A stretch of DNA of 64,000 nt from Phoronis australis (taxonomy: Eukaryota; Phoronida; Phoronidae). This document shows, in pieces, positions 1 through 26,229 of the stretch (positions are counted from its first letter, which is position 1; the number at the start of each line of letters is the position of its first letter). The position numbers and the translations under genes are program-made. Location: NCBI GenBank assembly GCA_002633005.1, contig NMRA01000967.1:13640-77639 (forward strand). The letters run 5' to 3'. The notes beneath the pieces are model-generated. The model worked only from the letters and a program-made list of their open reading frames with translations. It made no database searches and was not told where the DNA came from.

Positions 1-3000
1 GAATAATCAACAAAACTATTTTTGTCAAACAGTTTTCGACTACTCTTCCACTTCATCTGCTCTTGTGAGATCTCAGATGAGATGGGTTTTGTTTTTCTCT
101 TGTTTATTTACTGACTACTGCAAAGTTGGCCATTTCTGTGATTTGAGTAATCGTGACACTGCTAATATTCACGTTTCCAAGAGATTCTCAAGTGTTTTGT
201 CTGTGGGTACCAGGAGCACAGTACTGCTCATTGCATTCATGTCTTGATTAAGTTATCGAATAGACCTGAATGACAGCAGATTTAGTGATCATCCTGACCC
301 AGAAACGTTCACCAAGGAAGACAACTGCCTGACCTCCGTGTGAAGATCTAAAGCTTCCTTCAACCTTTCACACAGTCGGGTGCTGCACCAACAGTCGGGG
401 CAGCTGTGGAGAATTTCTTTTTGGCCAAATTTTTAGTAGATGTTCTGTGAAAAGATAAACAATGAATGATACGCTATCAAATATCAAAATATTTCTACTG
501 AGGCTTGTTAGATTTTTCACATGTTTACATGCGTATCAGGCGTTTACTTACCCTGGATCCATATGTTGTCCTTCTTTAAAAACTTCCTGTTTGGTCTGCT
601 GTGATCTTCATAATCTATTGTTGATTGTTACCCATCTTTTTTCTTATGATACAGAGCTTTAGATCTGTACTGCAAATCAGTGTCTTTTCACATTGCTGTG
701 AGTACCTGTTAACCTGATTGAGCCATTTGTTATTCTTTTGTTCTATTCAATTCTTTCTTTTTTCTCAAATTTTTTCTCGTAAAATTAAAGTGCTGTTACT
801 TCATAGGTTTGTTTTGATGTACTAAGATATTTGCCATATTTGATTTTTGATTATTGATGTGTTGTATTTTTGACACATGATATTACTGAATTCCTGCGTT
901 CCAAAGAAACTCTGTAGTGTAAATCTCTGGGTACCAGGATCACTCTTCTGTTCACTGCATTCATGTCTTTTTTAATGATCACGTAGACCTGAATGACAGC
1001 AGTCAAAGCTTCTGTGGGGGAATTTCCCTTATGGCTGCTTTCTTATTGTTGTTCTTTAAAATATGTCGACACACAGGTGAACTATTTTTAAAGATATACG
1101 GGCTTTTACTGTCTCTTGCTGTCTTTTCACTCATTGAGAAGTTCTTGTTTTCCAAAACAACTGAGAGGATGTGTATTTTTCCCTGTGTTGTTGAGCTCAA
1201 TGTTTTTTTCTGAGGCTGTCTGTGTTCTTGACTCTTCTGAATTCAATCATGTGTGTTTCCAGTTGGTTTCTTCCGATCAAAATATTACAGGCTATTATGT
1301 TCTGCTAATCAGTGTCTTATCACATTGCTGTGAGTACCTGTTAGCCTGATGAAGCAGAACAGTGACTTTGCCTCTTCTATATTTGTTTTTAGTACTTCTT
1401 CGACTGCTTTGTTCAGTTTCATTTAAGGGAATAATCAACAAAACTATTTTTGTCAAACAGTTTTCGACTACTCTTCCACTTCATCTGCTCTTGTGAGATC
1501 TCAGATGAGGTGGGTTTTGTTTTTCTCTTGTTTATTTACTGACTACTGCAAAGTTGGCCATTTCTGTGATTTGAGTAATCGTGACACTGCTAATATTCAC
1601 GTATCCAAGAGATTCTCAAGTGTTTTGTCTGTGGGTACCAGGAGCACAGTACTACTCATTGCATTCATGTCTTTATTTAGTTATCGAATAGACCTGAATG
1701 ACAGCAGATTTAGTGATCATCCTGACCCAGAAACACACACCAAGGAAGACAACTGCCTGACCTCCGTGTGAAGATCTAAAGCTTCCTTCAACCTTTCACA
1801 CAGTCGCTTGCTACACCAACAGTCGGGGCAGCTGTGGAGAATTTCTTTTTGGCCAAATTTTTAGTAGATGTTCTGTGAAAAGATAAACAATTAATGATAT
1901 GCTATCAAATATCAAAATATTTCTACTGAGGCTTGTTAGATTTTTCACATGTTTACATGCGAATCAGGCGTTTACTTACCCTGGATCCATATGTTGTTCT
2001 TCTTTAAAAACTTCCTGTTTGGTCTGCTGTTATCTTCATAATCTATTGTTGATTGCTACCAATCTTTTTTCTTCTGATTCAGAGCTTTTGGTCTTTACTG
2101 CAAATCAGTGTCTTTTCACATTGCTGTGAGTACCTGTTAACCTGATTGAGCCATTTGTTATTCTTTTGTTCTATTCAATTCTTTCTTTTTTCTTAAAGTT
2201 TTTCTCGTAAAATTACAGTACTGTTACTTCATAGGTTTCTTTTCATGTACTAAGATATTGGCCACATTTGATTTTTGATTATTGATGTGTTGTATTTTTG
2301 ACACATGATATCACTGAATTCCTGCGTTTTAATGTAACTCTGTAGTGTAAATCTCTGGGTACCAGAATCACTGTTCTGCTCACTGCATTCATGTCTTTTT
2401 TAATTATCACGTAGACCTGAATGACAGCAGATTTAGTGATCATCCTGACCCAGAAACATACACCAAGGAAGACAACTGTCTGATCTCGTGTGAAGATCTA
2501 AAACTTCCTTCATCCTTTCAGGCAGTCAATTACCACTTTATCAGTCGTAGCTTCTGTGGGGGAATTTCCCTTGTGGCTGCTCTCTTACTGTTGTTCTTTA
2601 AAATATGTCTACAGGTGAACTATTTTCAAAGATATACGGTCTTTTACTGTCTGTTGCTGTCTTTTCACTCATTGAGAAGTTCTTGTTTTCCAAAACAACT
2701 GAGAGGATGTGTATTTTTCCCTTTGTTGAGCTCAATGTTTTTTCTGAGGGTGTCTGTGTTCTTGACTCTTGTGAATTCAATCCTGTGTGTTTCCAGTTGG
2801 TTTCTTCCGATCAAAACATTACAGGCTATTATGTTCTGCTAATCAGTGTCTTATCACATTGCTGTGAGTACCTGTTAGCCTGATGAAGCAGAACAGTGAC
2901 TTTGCCTCTGCTATATTTGTTTTTAGTACTTCTTCGACTGCTTTGTTCAGTTTCATTTAAGGGAATAATCAACCAAACTATTTTTGTCAAACAGTTTTCG

Positions 3001-4120
3001 ACTACTCTTCTATTTCATCTGCTCTTGTGACATCTCAGATGAGGTGGGTTTTGTTTTTCTCTTGTTTATTTACTGACTACTGCAAAGTTGACCATTTCTG
3101 TGATTTGAGTAATCGTGACACTGCTAATATTCACGTTTCTAAGAGATTCTCAGGTGTTTTGTCTGTGGGTACCAGGAGCACAGTTCTGCTAATTGCATTC
3201 ATGTCTTTATTTAGTTATCGAATAGACCTGAATGACAGCAGATTTAGTGATCATCCTGACCCAGAAACACACACCAAGGAAGACAACTGCCTGACCTCCG
3301 TGTGAAGATCTAAAGCTTCCTTCAACCTTTCACACAGTCGGATGCTACACCAACAGTCGGGGCAGCTGTGGAGAATTTCTTTTTGGACAAATTTTTAGTA
3401 GATGTTCTGAGAAAAGATAAACAGTGAATGATTTCTTATCAAAGATCTAAATATTTCTATTGAGGCCTGTCAGGTTATTCACATGCTATGCGTATCTGTA
3501 AATATGATGACGCAGGCATTTACTTACCCGGGATCCATATGTTGTCCTTCTTTAAAAACTTCCTGTTTGATCTTCTGTTTTCTTCATAATTTATTTTTGA
3601 TTGTTCCCAATCTTTTTCGTTCTCATACAGAGCTTCTGGTATTTTCTCCTGATCAGTGTCTTTTCACATTGCTGTGAGTACCTGTTAACCTGATTGAGCC
3701 ATTTGTTATTCTTTTGTTCTATTCAATTCTTTCTTTTTTCTTAAAGATTTTCTCGTAAAATTACAGTACTGTTACTTCATAGGTTTGTTTTCATGTACTA
3801 AGATGCTGGCCATATTTGATTTGATTATTGATGCGTTACAGTCTTTTTGACACATGATATTACTGAATTCCTTTATTCCAAAGAACCTCTGTAGTGTATA
3901 TCTCTGGGTACCAGGATCACTGTTCTGCTCACTACATTCATGTCTTTATTTATCCTGTAGACCTGAATGACAGCAAATTTAGTAATCATCCTGACACAGA
4001 AACATACACTTAGGAAGACAACTATCTCATCTCTGTGTGAAGATCTAAAGCTGTGTTCAAACTTTCACACAGTCTGGTGCAACACGACCAGTCGGGGCAG
4101 CGGTGGAGAGACTCTCTTTG
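1..4120. repeat. Higher-order tandem repeat (about 720-bp monomers, 1.43-1.53-kb dimers)
   Basis: A long near-identical block restarts at 1, 1429 and 2963 (GAATAATCAACMAAACTATT), giving dimer lengths of 1428 and 1534 bp. Inside each dimer are two diverged half-units. The landmark GACCTGAATGACAGCA recurs at 263, 986, 1691, 2414, 3225 and 3960, and CACATTGCTGTGAGTACCTG recurs at about 689, 1319, 2117, 2854 and 3665. The first dimer lacks about 100 bp after 1000 that the second dimer has near 2430-2550. The array runs off the left edge and decays after about 4110. Short ORFs repeat with the unit (for example 1493-1771 and 3027-3305) but the first copy has a stop at 245, so coding is unlikely. 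Confidence 0.9.
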
Positions 4121-5599
4121 ACCAGCTTCTTTGTTCTTATTTCTATTTCCCAGTATTTTTTCGTATATTGCGTCTTGATTTTGTGAATGCTAGGATTTCT
4201 CTGTCGCTCAGTATGGTCATTTCAGGTTTTTTCTACCCATGAAACTCATCCAAACGCCTCTAATTGTTTTTGTTCGGCTATTAAGTGAATTGAAATTTAA
4301 GCCTCAGAATTTAATAGTTTTTCCTGGCGTGTGGCGGTAAACAAAGTTATCTTACCTGTGCCGACAGCTGCTCATTCTACAGTATTCAAGCCCTTTAGTT
4401 CTTGTACATTTTCTTCTTTGTCATTTCTGTTGTTGTTGTCTCCATGGGAGGTTGCCATGTTCTGTGACTACAATGAATGATGTCATCGCCTTTGCATGAT
4501 GTCATCGTGTATTTGCGTGATGTCATCAGCTTTGTTGCAATTTTCAGCTCAGTTGAATTGATGTCTTCCTGTGATACAAATTTTGCGGTTGCTTAGCTTT
4601 ATATTCTTAAAATTTTAAGTAATATTTTTAAATATTACTTCAAATGACGCCACAAAAGTTCCTGGCACTCCTTAAAAGGGTGCAAAGAACTTTTATGGCA
4701 TCATTTTGTTACACAGTTTCGTTGATGTTTTTGTTATCAAGTTATTAAGATTAGTCATTGTTTTTAGGTGTTTTTTACAGGGTGTGTTCAGTTTTACTAC
4801 GTTTGTGCTCATAAATATCCAGGGGCATTGCTATAAAGCTGTGAGTTTATCGGAAATTAGGTGCATGAATCGCCGGGGTGCTTATGTCTTGAGTAAAACC
4901 AAGACGCAAAATTTTTAAATGAGCCAGGTTTGACTCCATCTATAGGCCTCCGTCTCATATACAGTATGAAAGTAAATAAACCGCGTATTTAACAATAAAG
5001 TGGGTGACATAATACTGACTATTAAATTTTAAACTATGCACAATAAAAACTTTGTGAATGAAACGAGCTAAGTTCCAGACGTTGCAAGACTTCATCAAGT
5101 AAATGAAGTTATTAATAGTAAGACAAATATCAAGCTAAGATCTTCATATACTGGACAATCTAATAAAACGCGATTTTCATCCGCAACAGTGTCAGAACAC
5201 ACAGAGCAGAAACGCTGACCTCTTGGTATACCCAAGTGTCTGCCAGTATCGATTTTTAGTTCATGATTTGAACATCTAAAGCGTGCAAGAGCTGTGATTT
5301 AATATTTTTGTTTAGACATTATCTAGTACGAGTCTATTTTTAAACAAATAACTCTTCGTTACAACTGCTTGACTGACCCACACAATACCAAACCTAGTCC
5401 TGAAAAGTGGGTTTAAAGCGCGGAGACCCCAGTTATGACGATTTCTTTTCTCAAAGTCATGAGTAGGTACATGCGCGTACCCAGCCTAAAAAAAGTAGGG
5501 GCTCGAATTATTGAAAATGTGGACTTTTTAATAAGATTCACGGGGTACGTTCAGAGCTATGAATTGTGCATTCTCAGAATTTTGATAGTTCCTGCCTTT
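4121..5599. other. Intergenic, no gene seen
   Basis: AT-rich sequence without a recognisable gene. 4474-4522 holds three closely spaced TGATGTCATC motifs (CRE-like half palindromes), and the surrounding 4350-4560 resembles 8270-8420, so this is probably part of a dispersed repeat. A 24-nt AT palindrome lies near 4617-4642. Nothing else could be identified. Confidence 0.5.
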
Positions 5600-6302
5600 T
5601 TAGTAAACTGTCTCGTTTTCTACTTTTTCGGATTTTTTGTTTCTCTGAGGCGGACCTTTTTGCTCACTTCGCCAAATGAGGGGGCTCGTTCGAGATCCGT
5701 CCGGGTGCGCGCATGAGATATATCTATTCTGGAACAATTTCAACAACTTCAACCAATATTTAACAATCCTAACAAACCTTAACATCATTGTATACCTGCT
5801 AAGCTCACCCCTGGCTGCTGAATTTGGGGCAAATTGCCTTAGAACTAACACGAATTTATAAAATTTATTTTGAAGAATCTCGACATTTGGGCCACTGTGA
5901 AAACCCCACACTTCCAAACCATACATAACAGTAGGACATATTTTAGTAGCGAACAATTATAACCAAAACATTTGCAGGAACTCTTTGGAATTGTATCATA
6001 TACTTTTTCAACAAAAACAAGACTATTCCAGCCTGATTATCTAAATTCGAATTTGTTATTGATCACACGGCACTTTTAGTAGTAAAATAAATACCGAGAT
6101 ATTTGTAACTCGCCTGAACAATGAATTGTTCTCCATTAATGAACCATTATTCATAATTACGTAAGTATCCTCTTTTTCTGAATACCACAATTCTTGTTTT
6201 TGGCATGTTAATAACTAGTTTCCATTTTTTACAATACACTTCAACTTTCTTAATCGTCCGTTGTAATTCAATGTCAGTCTTAGAGAATACAACCAGCCTC
6301 CC

Positions 6303-6429
6303 GTTCAGTAACACTAGAACCTCGCTAAAAAGCAAGACTTCGTGAGATAACGTGAGATATTGCCGTGCATTTCATACGAGAACACGTGACTTTGACTAAG
6401 TTTTAGCTAGGTCCTAGCGTTTACTGAAC
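6303..6429. mobile_element. 127-bp palindromic-ended MITE, copy 1
   Basis: Both ends carry the same inverted sequence. The left end reads GTTCAGTAACACTAGAACCT and the right end, reverse complemented, reads GTTCAGTAAACGCTAGGACC. The interior contains GAGATATTG and CACGTGAC, shared with the copy at 13855-13982. It splits the LINE remnant: the flanking LINE sequence is close to continuous at 28464-28500 in the related copy. Confidence 0.65.
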
Positions 6430-6579
6430 GCACGCCAGGTCAACTGCAAATAGCAAGTAGTATAACTCAACATACCTAATGACACATCGGCATCATTATT
6501 AGTCTTCAACTTGCGTTCAAGATCATTTAAATATATTGAGAATAAAAAGGTGAAACCTGACAGCCTTGTCTTATTCCCC

Positions 6580-7023
6580 TTAGACAATAAAACCGTGGTT
6601 GCACCATATTGGTGTGCCTTCATTAAACCAGAATGGAAGGAAGCAATAGAAGGAAGCAGGCTGAAACACCTGATGTGGTTGTTTACCCCTGGACCTGCTG
6701 GAGTGACGGGGAATGAAAGAGCAGATGACCTGGCAGGAAAGGCAGAACTTTTGGAAGATGTCACTTGGAGTGAGAAGGATGTTTTGATGGCACTGAAAGA
6801 CCAGCAGATGGAGGCCCCCTCAGAAAGCACCATCCTGGAAAGACTAACTGAGCTTCATGTTGTCACAGGAAGCGGCATCAGAACCACCTTATGTGGAGAA
6901 AGTAGATCCCGGATGAACCAGCTCAACATGGGAACCATCAGCAGTGTGACTCTTTCTTGGCTGCTCCAGAGAAGGACTAAGCACTTGTGGACCTGTCCAA
7001 TGTGCAGTGAAGTCTGTCCCTGA
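6580..7023 (+). pseudogene. RNase H-domain fragment of a retrotransposon
   Basis: Open from upstream of 6580 to the stop at 7021-7023. It contains FTPGPAGVTGNERADDLAGK at about 6688-6747, matching the C-terminal RNase H motif W-x-P-G-H-x-G-x-x-G-N-E-x-A-D-x-L-A of I-clade retrotransposons and related proteins. The motif His is replaced by Pro (GPAG instead of GHAG), so activity is unlikely. A CPMC pair occurs near the end. It has no start of its own, is more GC-rich than its flanks, and lies in opposite orientation to the RT remnant around it. Fragment of a mobile element, not a host gene. Confidence 0.65.
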
Positions 7024-7215
7024 GACAATGACAATGACAATGGTTTACCTAGACACACGACTTCACGTTGCGATACATTTCACGCAATATTTTATACATT
7101 TTACCAGATAAAATGTGACTGATCAATTTACAAATCCGGTTTATGTTGCCGTGTATTCATTTTAACATCTGTGTAACTGAAAAGTTCATCTACGGTTTTA
7201 CAAAAGACATGCAAA

Positions 7216-10200
7216 AGTATCCAGTTTAACGCTTGCATATAGATAAGGAATAGACGCTTGTGCCTTTAACTGAAGCCTAGGCACCAGTATCTATGTACAG
7301 AACTATTGGGTATTTTTTATTTGATAGAACACATTGTTTCGGATATAGGCGCATGAGCCTAAATATACATGTATACAGTTCATGGGAGTATAAATGGTAA
7401 ACAAATAAAGATTCTTAAGTAGATCTGTGCTGCATGGTCGACTATAATGGACATCTTTATAATAACTAGGTGGTGCTTATAAATAAAGATACCTCCTTGA
7501 CATCTGAATAAAGTGAGAGCAGAACAGATCATCAGCGTGGAGACTTTCTTGTGATAAAGGACCCACGTGATTTACCTGAATGCAGATGTCTCTGTGCGAA
7601 GGCCTTATGCATCACTTGTGTCGCGTGGTGAATTTTGTTTGGACAATTCTTGAATTTTGTTGCTACAATGTTAACCCTGAAAATGCCCTGACCTGTTAAA
7701 TTTCAGAGGTGTTCTGTGTTTCACGCCGGCACCAGGAAGTTCTGTTTCTTGCCTAGTGCTTTTGGTTACGTAATGCTGATTAAGTAACTACTGTAGCAAC
7801 TTCAAGCCAACGTCGTTCTTGAAAGCAGAATAGGTACCATTCTCTTAACTTTAGGAATAAAGTGAAAGCCGAGTTAGCACGGTATACATTGCAAGAATTT
7901 CAATTTTAGCACTATGTTACTCTTCGCAATGTCACGAAGGATAGATATACAAGATTAATTATTTAATTTTTTCCCATGAGTTCAAATAAATTTGATAATT
8001 TTAGAACTACGTTTTCAGTTTTGTCTGTACAACTATCATTCTTACCTTTAGTAGCCGTTCTAACGTTTATACTACCATTAATTGCACAGTCTATGTCTAT
8101 TTTTCTGTTTATTATTTTTCAAATTCTTTATGTCAGCTGTTCTTAAACCATACTTACTCAAAGCTTTTTCATCTAGCGTTTTTTCCCATTTCTGCGCGTA
8201 TTGAACTTTCTTATTTTATCCGCGTTTCTCCCGTTTTGTTTCTTACCCTTCTTCTGCCTCGTGCATCACATGTGTCCTGTCTTGCCGCTCTCGTCTTCTT
8301 CTTTAGCGGCCATGTTCGGTTGCCAAAAACTTTTGATTACAGTTCGTGATGCCGTCACCCTAGTTACAGCGACAGTAGCATGATGTCATCTGCATTATTA
8401 CCATTGCTAGCTGAGATGAGATGACGTCATAATTATCAAGCATTTTTTAACTCGGACTTGTATGGTAGTAGTGGTAGTAGTGTAGACAAAAACTTGTTCT
8501 GTGAATGCAGTACTTATTTCCAACTAGGTCCTGGCTATGACATAGTCTTTAAAAGAAATATATACCGGTATAAATAGTACTCTTAATCTTAATTACTTGA
8601 AAATTACGAAAATTTCAATGTAAAAGAGAGTCGGTGCAACACTAATGGTCATTAACTTGAAAAGTTAAACATGTGCCCCCTAGTGTCAATTGATTAAATT
8701 TGTCATGATTCCACCTAAGAATCCAAATAACAACTGGAGATTTCGTGTTTAGAATCGAACTTTTAGCATAATGCTGCTGTTATTAGTGCAAACTAGGATT
8801 AGGCAATTATCCTTGCAAGCCAATATTTATTCGAGCACAGAATAATAGACACATACCTTTGAGTTAGCACAAAGCTATAACAGAAAAATGACAAATGATA
8901 ATTTCAGGTTCGGTCTCGAGTAAAAAGATTAGATCGCGGACCCAGACAGCCATATTGTGCTTCTGTGGGTAAAACTAGCGCACTCTCCCGCGGCAAGAAA
9001 AAATTGCAAGCCTGGTCAGAAACACTAGTAAGGGGATCGAAGATCAACATTTTTGTGAGTTTGATGGGCGTGGATTTGTGACACTAAAAATACGCATGGC
9101 GCATCAATTTCGTGCGTCGCATGAAGCCTAGTTAACATATCTAAAAATATCAACTGACAGCTGACGCATCGACGACCTCTGGAGGTCAAAGACCAATTCC
9201 TGGATTTCACGGGGTCGTACTCCCGTCACAAAAATGCGCTCAAAAGTGTAGTTACTGACGTAAATAATTTCAGATACTCAAAACTATTAATCAAATTTTG
9301 AATACCAATGAAGTCAGAAATCGCGTGACAGACGTTCGTTAAATTGGTCCGTCACCCCCACGAAAATACAACTTTTCGGCTAATAAAAATGTGCTTAGTT
9401 GTTGTTTCAACTTGCATAAGACTTGCAGCAGATAAAATTTGTCTTACACCTAAGAATTTGAAATGACAAAATATTACTTAGTTATAAAATCACTGAACTT
9501 ATTCAGTAGAAAAATATAAATGTTTTTGCTTCACAGATTGCATGCGCTAAGTATTTTAGACAAAACTGAATTTGTTAAAATTAGACAATTGGACCACATT
9601 CTAATAAAAGTATTAAAACAAAATATATTTTAATGAACTTATTGACTTTAGTTTTTGGAAATTATCCGAATCAAAAAGTTTTGTTCATACAAAAAAATCT
9701 TCCTTATGTGCTTTGGCGTTCAAAATAGCAAGAGTTCTAAAAACGAACGCGTGTCAAGTGTGCTATTTCTACTGAAGACTTGCGTTGCCACGTTTTGTGT
9801 TGAAAAGGCCGCGATGCGGAGAATTTTTAAATGATAGCAATATGTAACTTTATTCCGTATTTTTGTCACACCTGCTCTGTCGTCACTGACCGTTGCTATT
9901 CGGTGTTTTGTGCGATTGCAAACCAAATGATTCACATACGTCGTCAGATTTTACATATTATGACACAGCAAACATTGATCTCACAATCGTTTCTAAAAAA
10001 TTCGTTTTATTTTTCTGCTGAGCTTCAAGGAGGTTAAAGTAGCATTTAGAAACCACATGGAATTGTTGCAGACCAGGGCCGGAAGAATTGATCCCAACAG
10101 GAAGAGGAACAAATATCTGCCGGGGTGATCCGTGAAATTCGTGAATCAATAAATTGTGTGACAGTTTGACTTAAATACACACTTCTCTTTTAAAACTTGA

Positions 10201-12076
10201 AATGAAGACATGAGTTAACTAGCTGAATGAAAAGCTAAGCAAAAATTATGGGCAAGCATCTAATGATTTTATTAGCTCCTCATATATTCCAAAATTTCAG
10301 TGTAATTTGATGTCTTTTTCGTCACATTACAATACGACACCTGTGTCTTTTACTAAATGATGAATGCCATCGATGTTGTCAACTAAACCTCGTTGAACCA
10401 ATTGTCTGTCATTACACTTAGTAGTAAAAAAGACATTCATGTCCTGTTTCTAATACTTTTAAAAGTCGCCTTTATTATTACATGAGCGCGCATCAGAACC
10501 ATTTGTTATATGACCCAGACAGTATGTCATTATTACAAGCTAAGGGCGAGTCCAAATTTTGTTACATGACCCAGACAGTATGTCATTATTACAAGCTAAG
10601 GGCGAGTCCAAATTTAACACTGGCAAATCATTCAAATTATTACAATTGGTAACAGTAATTCACATTTTGTTGTCAAATAAAAAATGTCTTTTTTTATTCT
10701 CGTCTATGTTTTTACTAAGTGAGGGTTTTAGTGTATTGTTTTACATGTTAAATCAAAAGTGTTGAAAATTTAACATCTTAATGCTCATATCCAGCATAGG
10801 TGATGATTTCGCACAAAAGCCAAATCCATGTGTTTTGGTTGTACTAATTTACTAGTTGCAAAAGAACAATGCAGCTTAAACACTACTGAAATTTCTGAAT
10901 CGATATCTTAGCCACAACAAATTGTTTAATAGTTAGCGTACTGTACATCAGTGGCGTTTGGAGTTGTCTGACAATATCAAAAAATGCGTGTTGTATTTGA
11001 CGAGCATTCTGCTACATCATCAAAAAAGAGTGAAACCATTTAAAATTAAATGCACAAAGTCGAACTTAAAAAAAAGAATTAAAAAAATCTAATTTTGCGC
11101 ACACGTCCCTTCCAGCCCTAAAGACAATTTTCCCAGCCAAGCAAAGAGATATGGCAAAAGTTGATACATGCATTGAAAATTTTCAAAAGATTTTAACAAT
11201 CAGTGTATCACCTATTTGTCTAGGTTGAAAGAAATTTTCACAATTGATCAATTTTTTCTCCCATTGTCCGTTATGAGTGGAATCGCCCTCTAGTATCAGA
11301 CCCCAAATCACAAGTCGTTTTGACAGAAGACCCTAGCCCTAGTTTATTACTCGGCCTTTAGTAAACAGAATGTGACGTTCGTAACTTTACGCTTATTGTT
11401 ATTCTTATTTAGTTGCAAATGTTCAGTTATTCTTATGCTAATGTTTTTGTTGCGTCTCAGTGCGCCTTTGTTACGTGGGCATGTGGGCGCGATTGTATGT
11501 GTCGGGTACTTCGCTAGCGACCGGCTTAGGAGAAGGGTGTTTCCTTCCTTTGCCTTCAAGAAAATTGATCGTTATCATGTGCAATTGAACTGAAACATAT
11601 GCCTGATGAGAGGAAATACACATTTTTGATGTTCAGTGGAGACTTGCTCTGTTACAAGTACGTTGCCATTTTTCCTAACAGAACAAAAACGACACATGCT
11701 TCCAATTGATTGCGTTTTGCAACTAAATGAAACACCCATTGGCTCCGGGTTAGTTCACAACGAATGACTGAACAGGTAATTGTTGTGCCAATCTGCCAAT
11801 GGCTCGGTCAGCTCCCCTCGGTACTTGCTTTTGGCTAACTGTATCATTGTGCATTCGCTGGAATTCGTGAAATGAAAACATATGCCCATTTTGGAACCCG
11901 AGGTTGATTATAGAAGAATTTGTCGCGTTTTGAAGAAATGCCCTCGGTCGCATTATTCCCTATAGATGGCAATTGCTGTCATATGAGCTCTCCTGGCACA
12001 TGAGATCGATTGTTTGTAAAAAAGCGGCGATTGTTGAGTGCTCGTCACTTATCATTGCGTATCAGTTTGTGGTGAG
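7216..12076. other. Intergenic, no gene seen
   Basis: Almost 5 kb without a recognisable gene. 8270-8420 shares motifs (TGATGTCATC) with 4350-4560. There is an exact-looking tandem duplication at 10505-10616. The last few hundred bases should hold the HINT1 promoter, but no TATA box or other core element could be identified with confidence. Confidence 0.5.
10505..10616. repeat. 56-bp direct tandem duplication
   Basis: Two adjacent copies of a 56-bp unit containing ATGACCCAGACAGTATGTCA, starting at 10505 and 10561, differ at about one position (TATATGACC versus TACATGACC). Recent local duplication; no function evident. Confidence 0.85.
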
Positions 12077-25804
<13,728 letters not shown>

Positions 25805-25810
25805 CCTCTA

Positions 25811-25921
25811 AATAAACCGTCTCTCGGAAGAAACCCAGCAATGATCTATTGAGACACCCGAGTGTGCTGCATTTTCTCTAACAATTCTGGAATTTATTGG
25901 AGGCGTGATTTCTGCAATAAA
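25811..25921 (+). promoter_or_regulatory. HINT1 polyadenylation signals
   Basis: AATAAA occurs at 25811-25816, only 6 bp after the stop, and again at 25916-25921, followed by a GT-rich stretch (TGCTCGTGTTATT). A third lies at 26063-26068. The second is the most likely main signal; inference only. Confidence 0.6.
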
Positions 25922-26229
25922 TGCTCGTGTTATTAACATATTTGATAGGTGTTGATTGCGCTGTTTCTTTACATGGGAATGTGTTATTTTTGGAAGGTGT
26001 TTTGTTCAATTTGGTATATTTTACTTGTATGATGTGAATCCTTCTTTATAAAAATGAAATGGAATAAAAATTATAACTTTGGCCTATAGCCCATATACAC
26101 ATATACATGAGGCAACAGCCCATGTAAACATACATGTATACATGAAGCAAATACAAGGGACGTGTAATTAACATATTGAAAGGAGGTGTGACATAATACA
26201 GGGAATTAGATTACCGGGTAACTATGAAT

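Larger units (their letters stand above)
5600..7215 (-). mobile_element. Decayed non-LTR retrotransposon (reverse transcriptase remnant)
   Basis: Minus-strand reading gives reverse-transcriptase-like pieces in the expected order but in several frames. About 6530-6430 encodes YLNDLERKLKT, like the strand before the catalytic YADD. 6335-6147 encodes FSKTDIELQRTIKKVEVYCK and a following K-W-K-L stretch, like the region after YADD. About 6110-6090 reads YKYLGIYF. 5956-5600 encodes CPTVMYGLEVWGFH and later RIVKYWLKLL, the usual C-terminal RT signature. Stops and frameshifts show it is dead. It is interrupted by a 127-bp MITE (6303-6429) and by an RNase H fragment in the opposite orientation (about 6580-7050). 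7055-7215 aligns by eye with 28690-28760, the same family. Confidence 0.75.

Noticed and set aside
1493-3305. 92-codon ORFs recurring in each tandem dimer (1493-1771, 3027-3305, shorter at 65-247)
   Set aside because: They recur because the DNA repeats. The first copy is cut by a stop, substitutions do not favour synonymous sites visibly, and no domain is recognised.
6414-6833. 139-codon minus-strand ORF as a gene
   Set aside because: Mostly antisense to the RNase H fragment; only its last part is RT-like LINE remnant.
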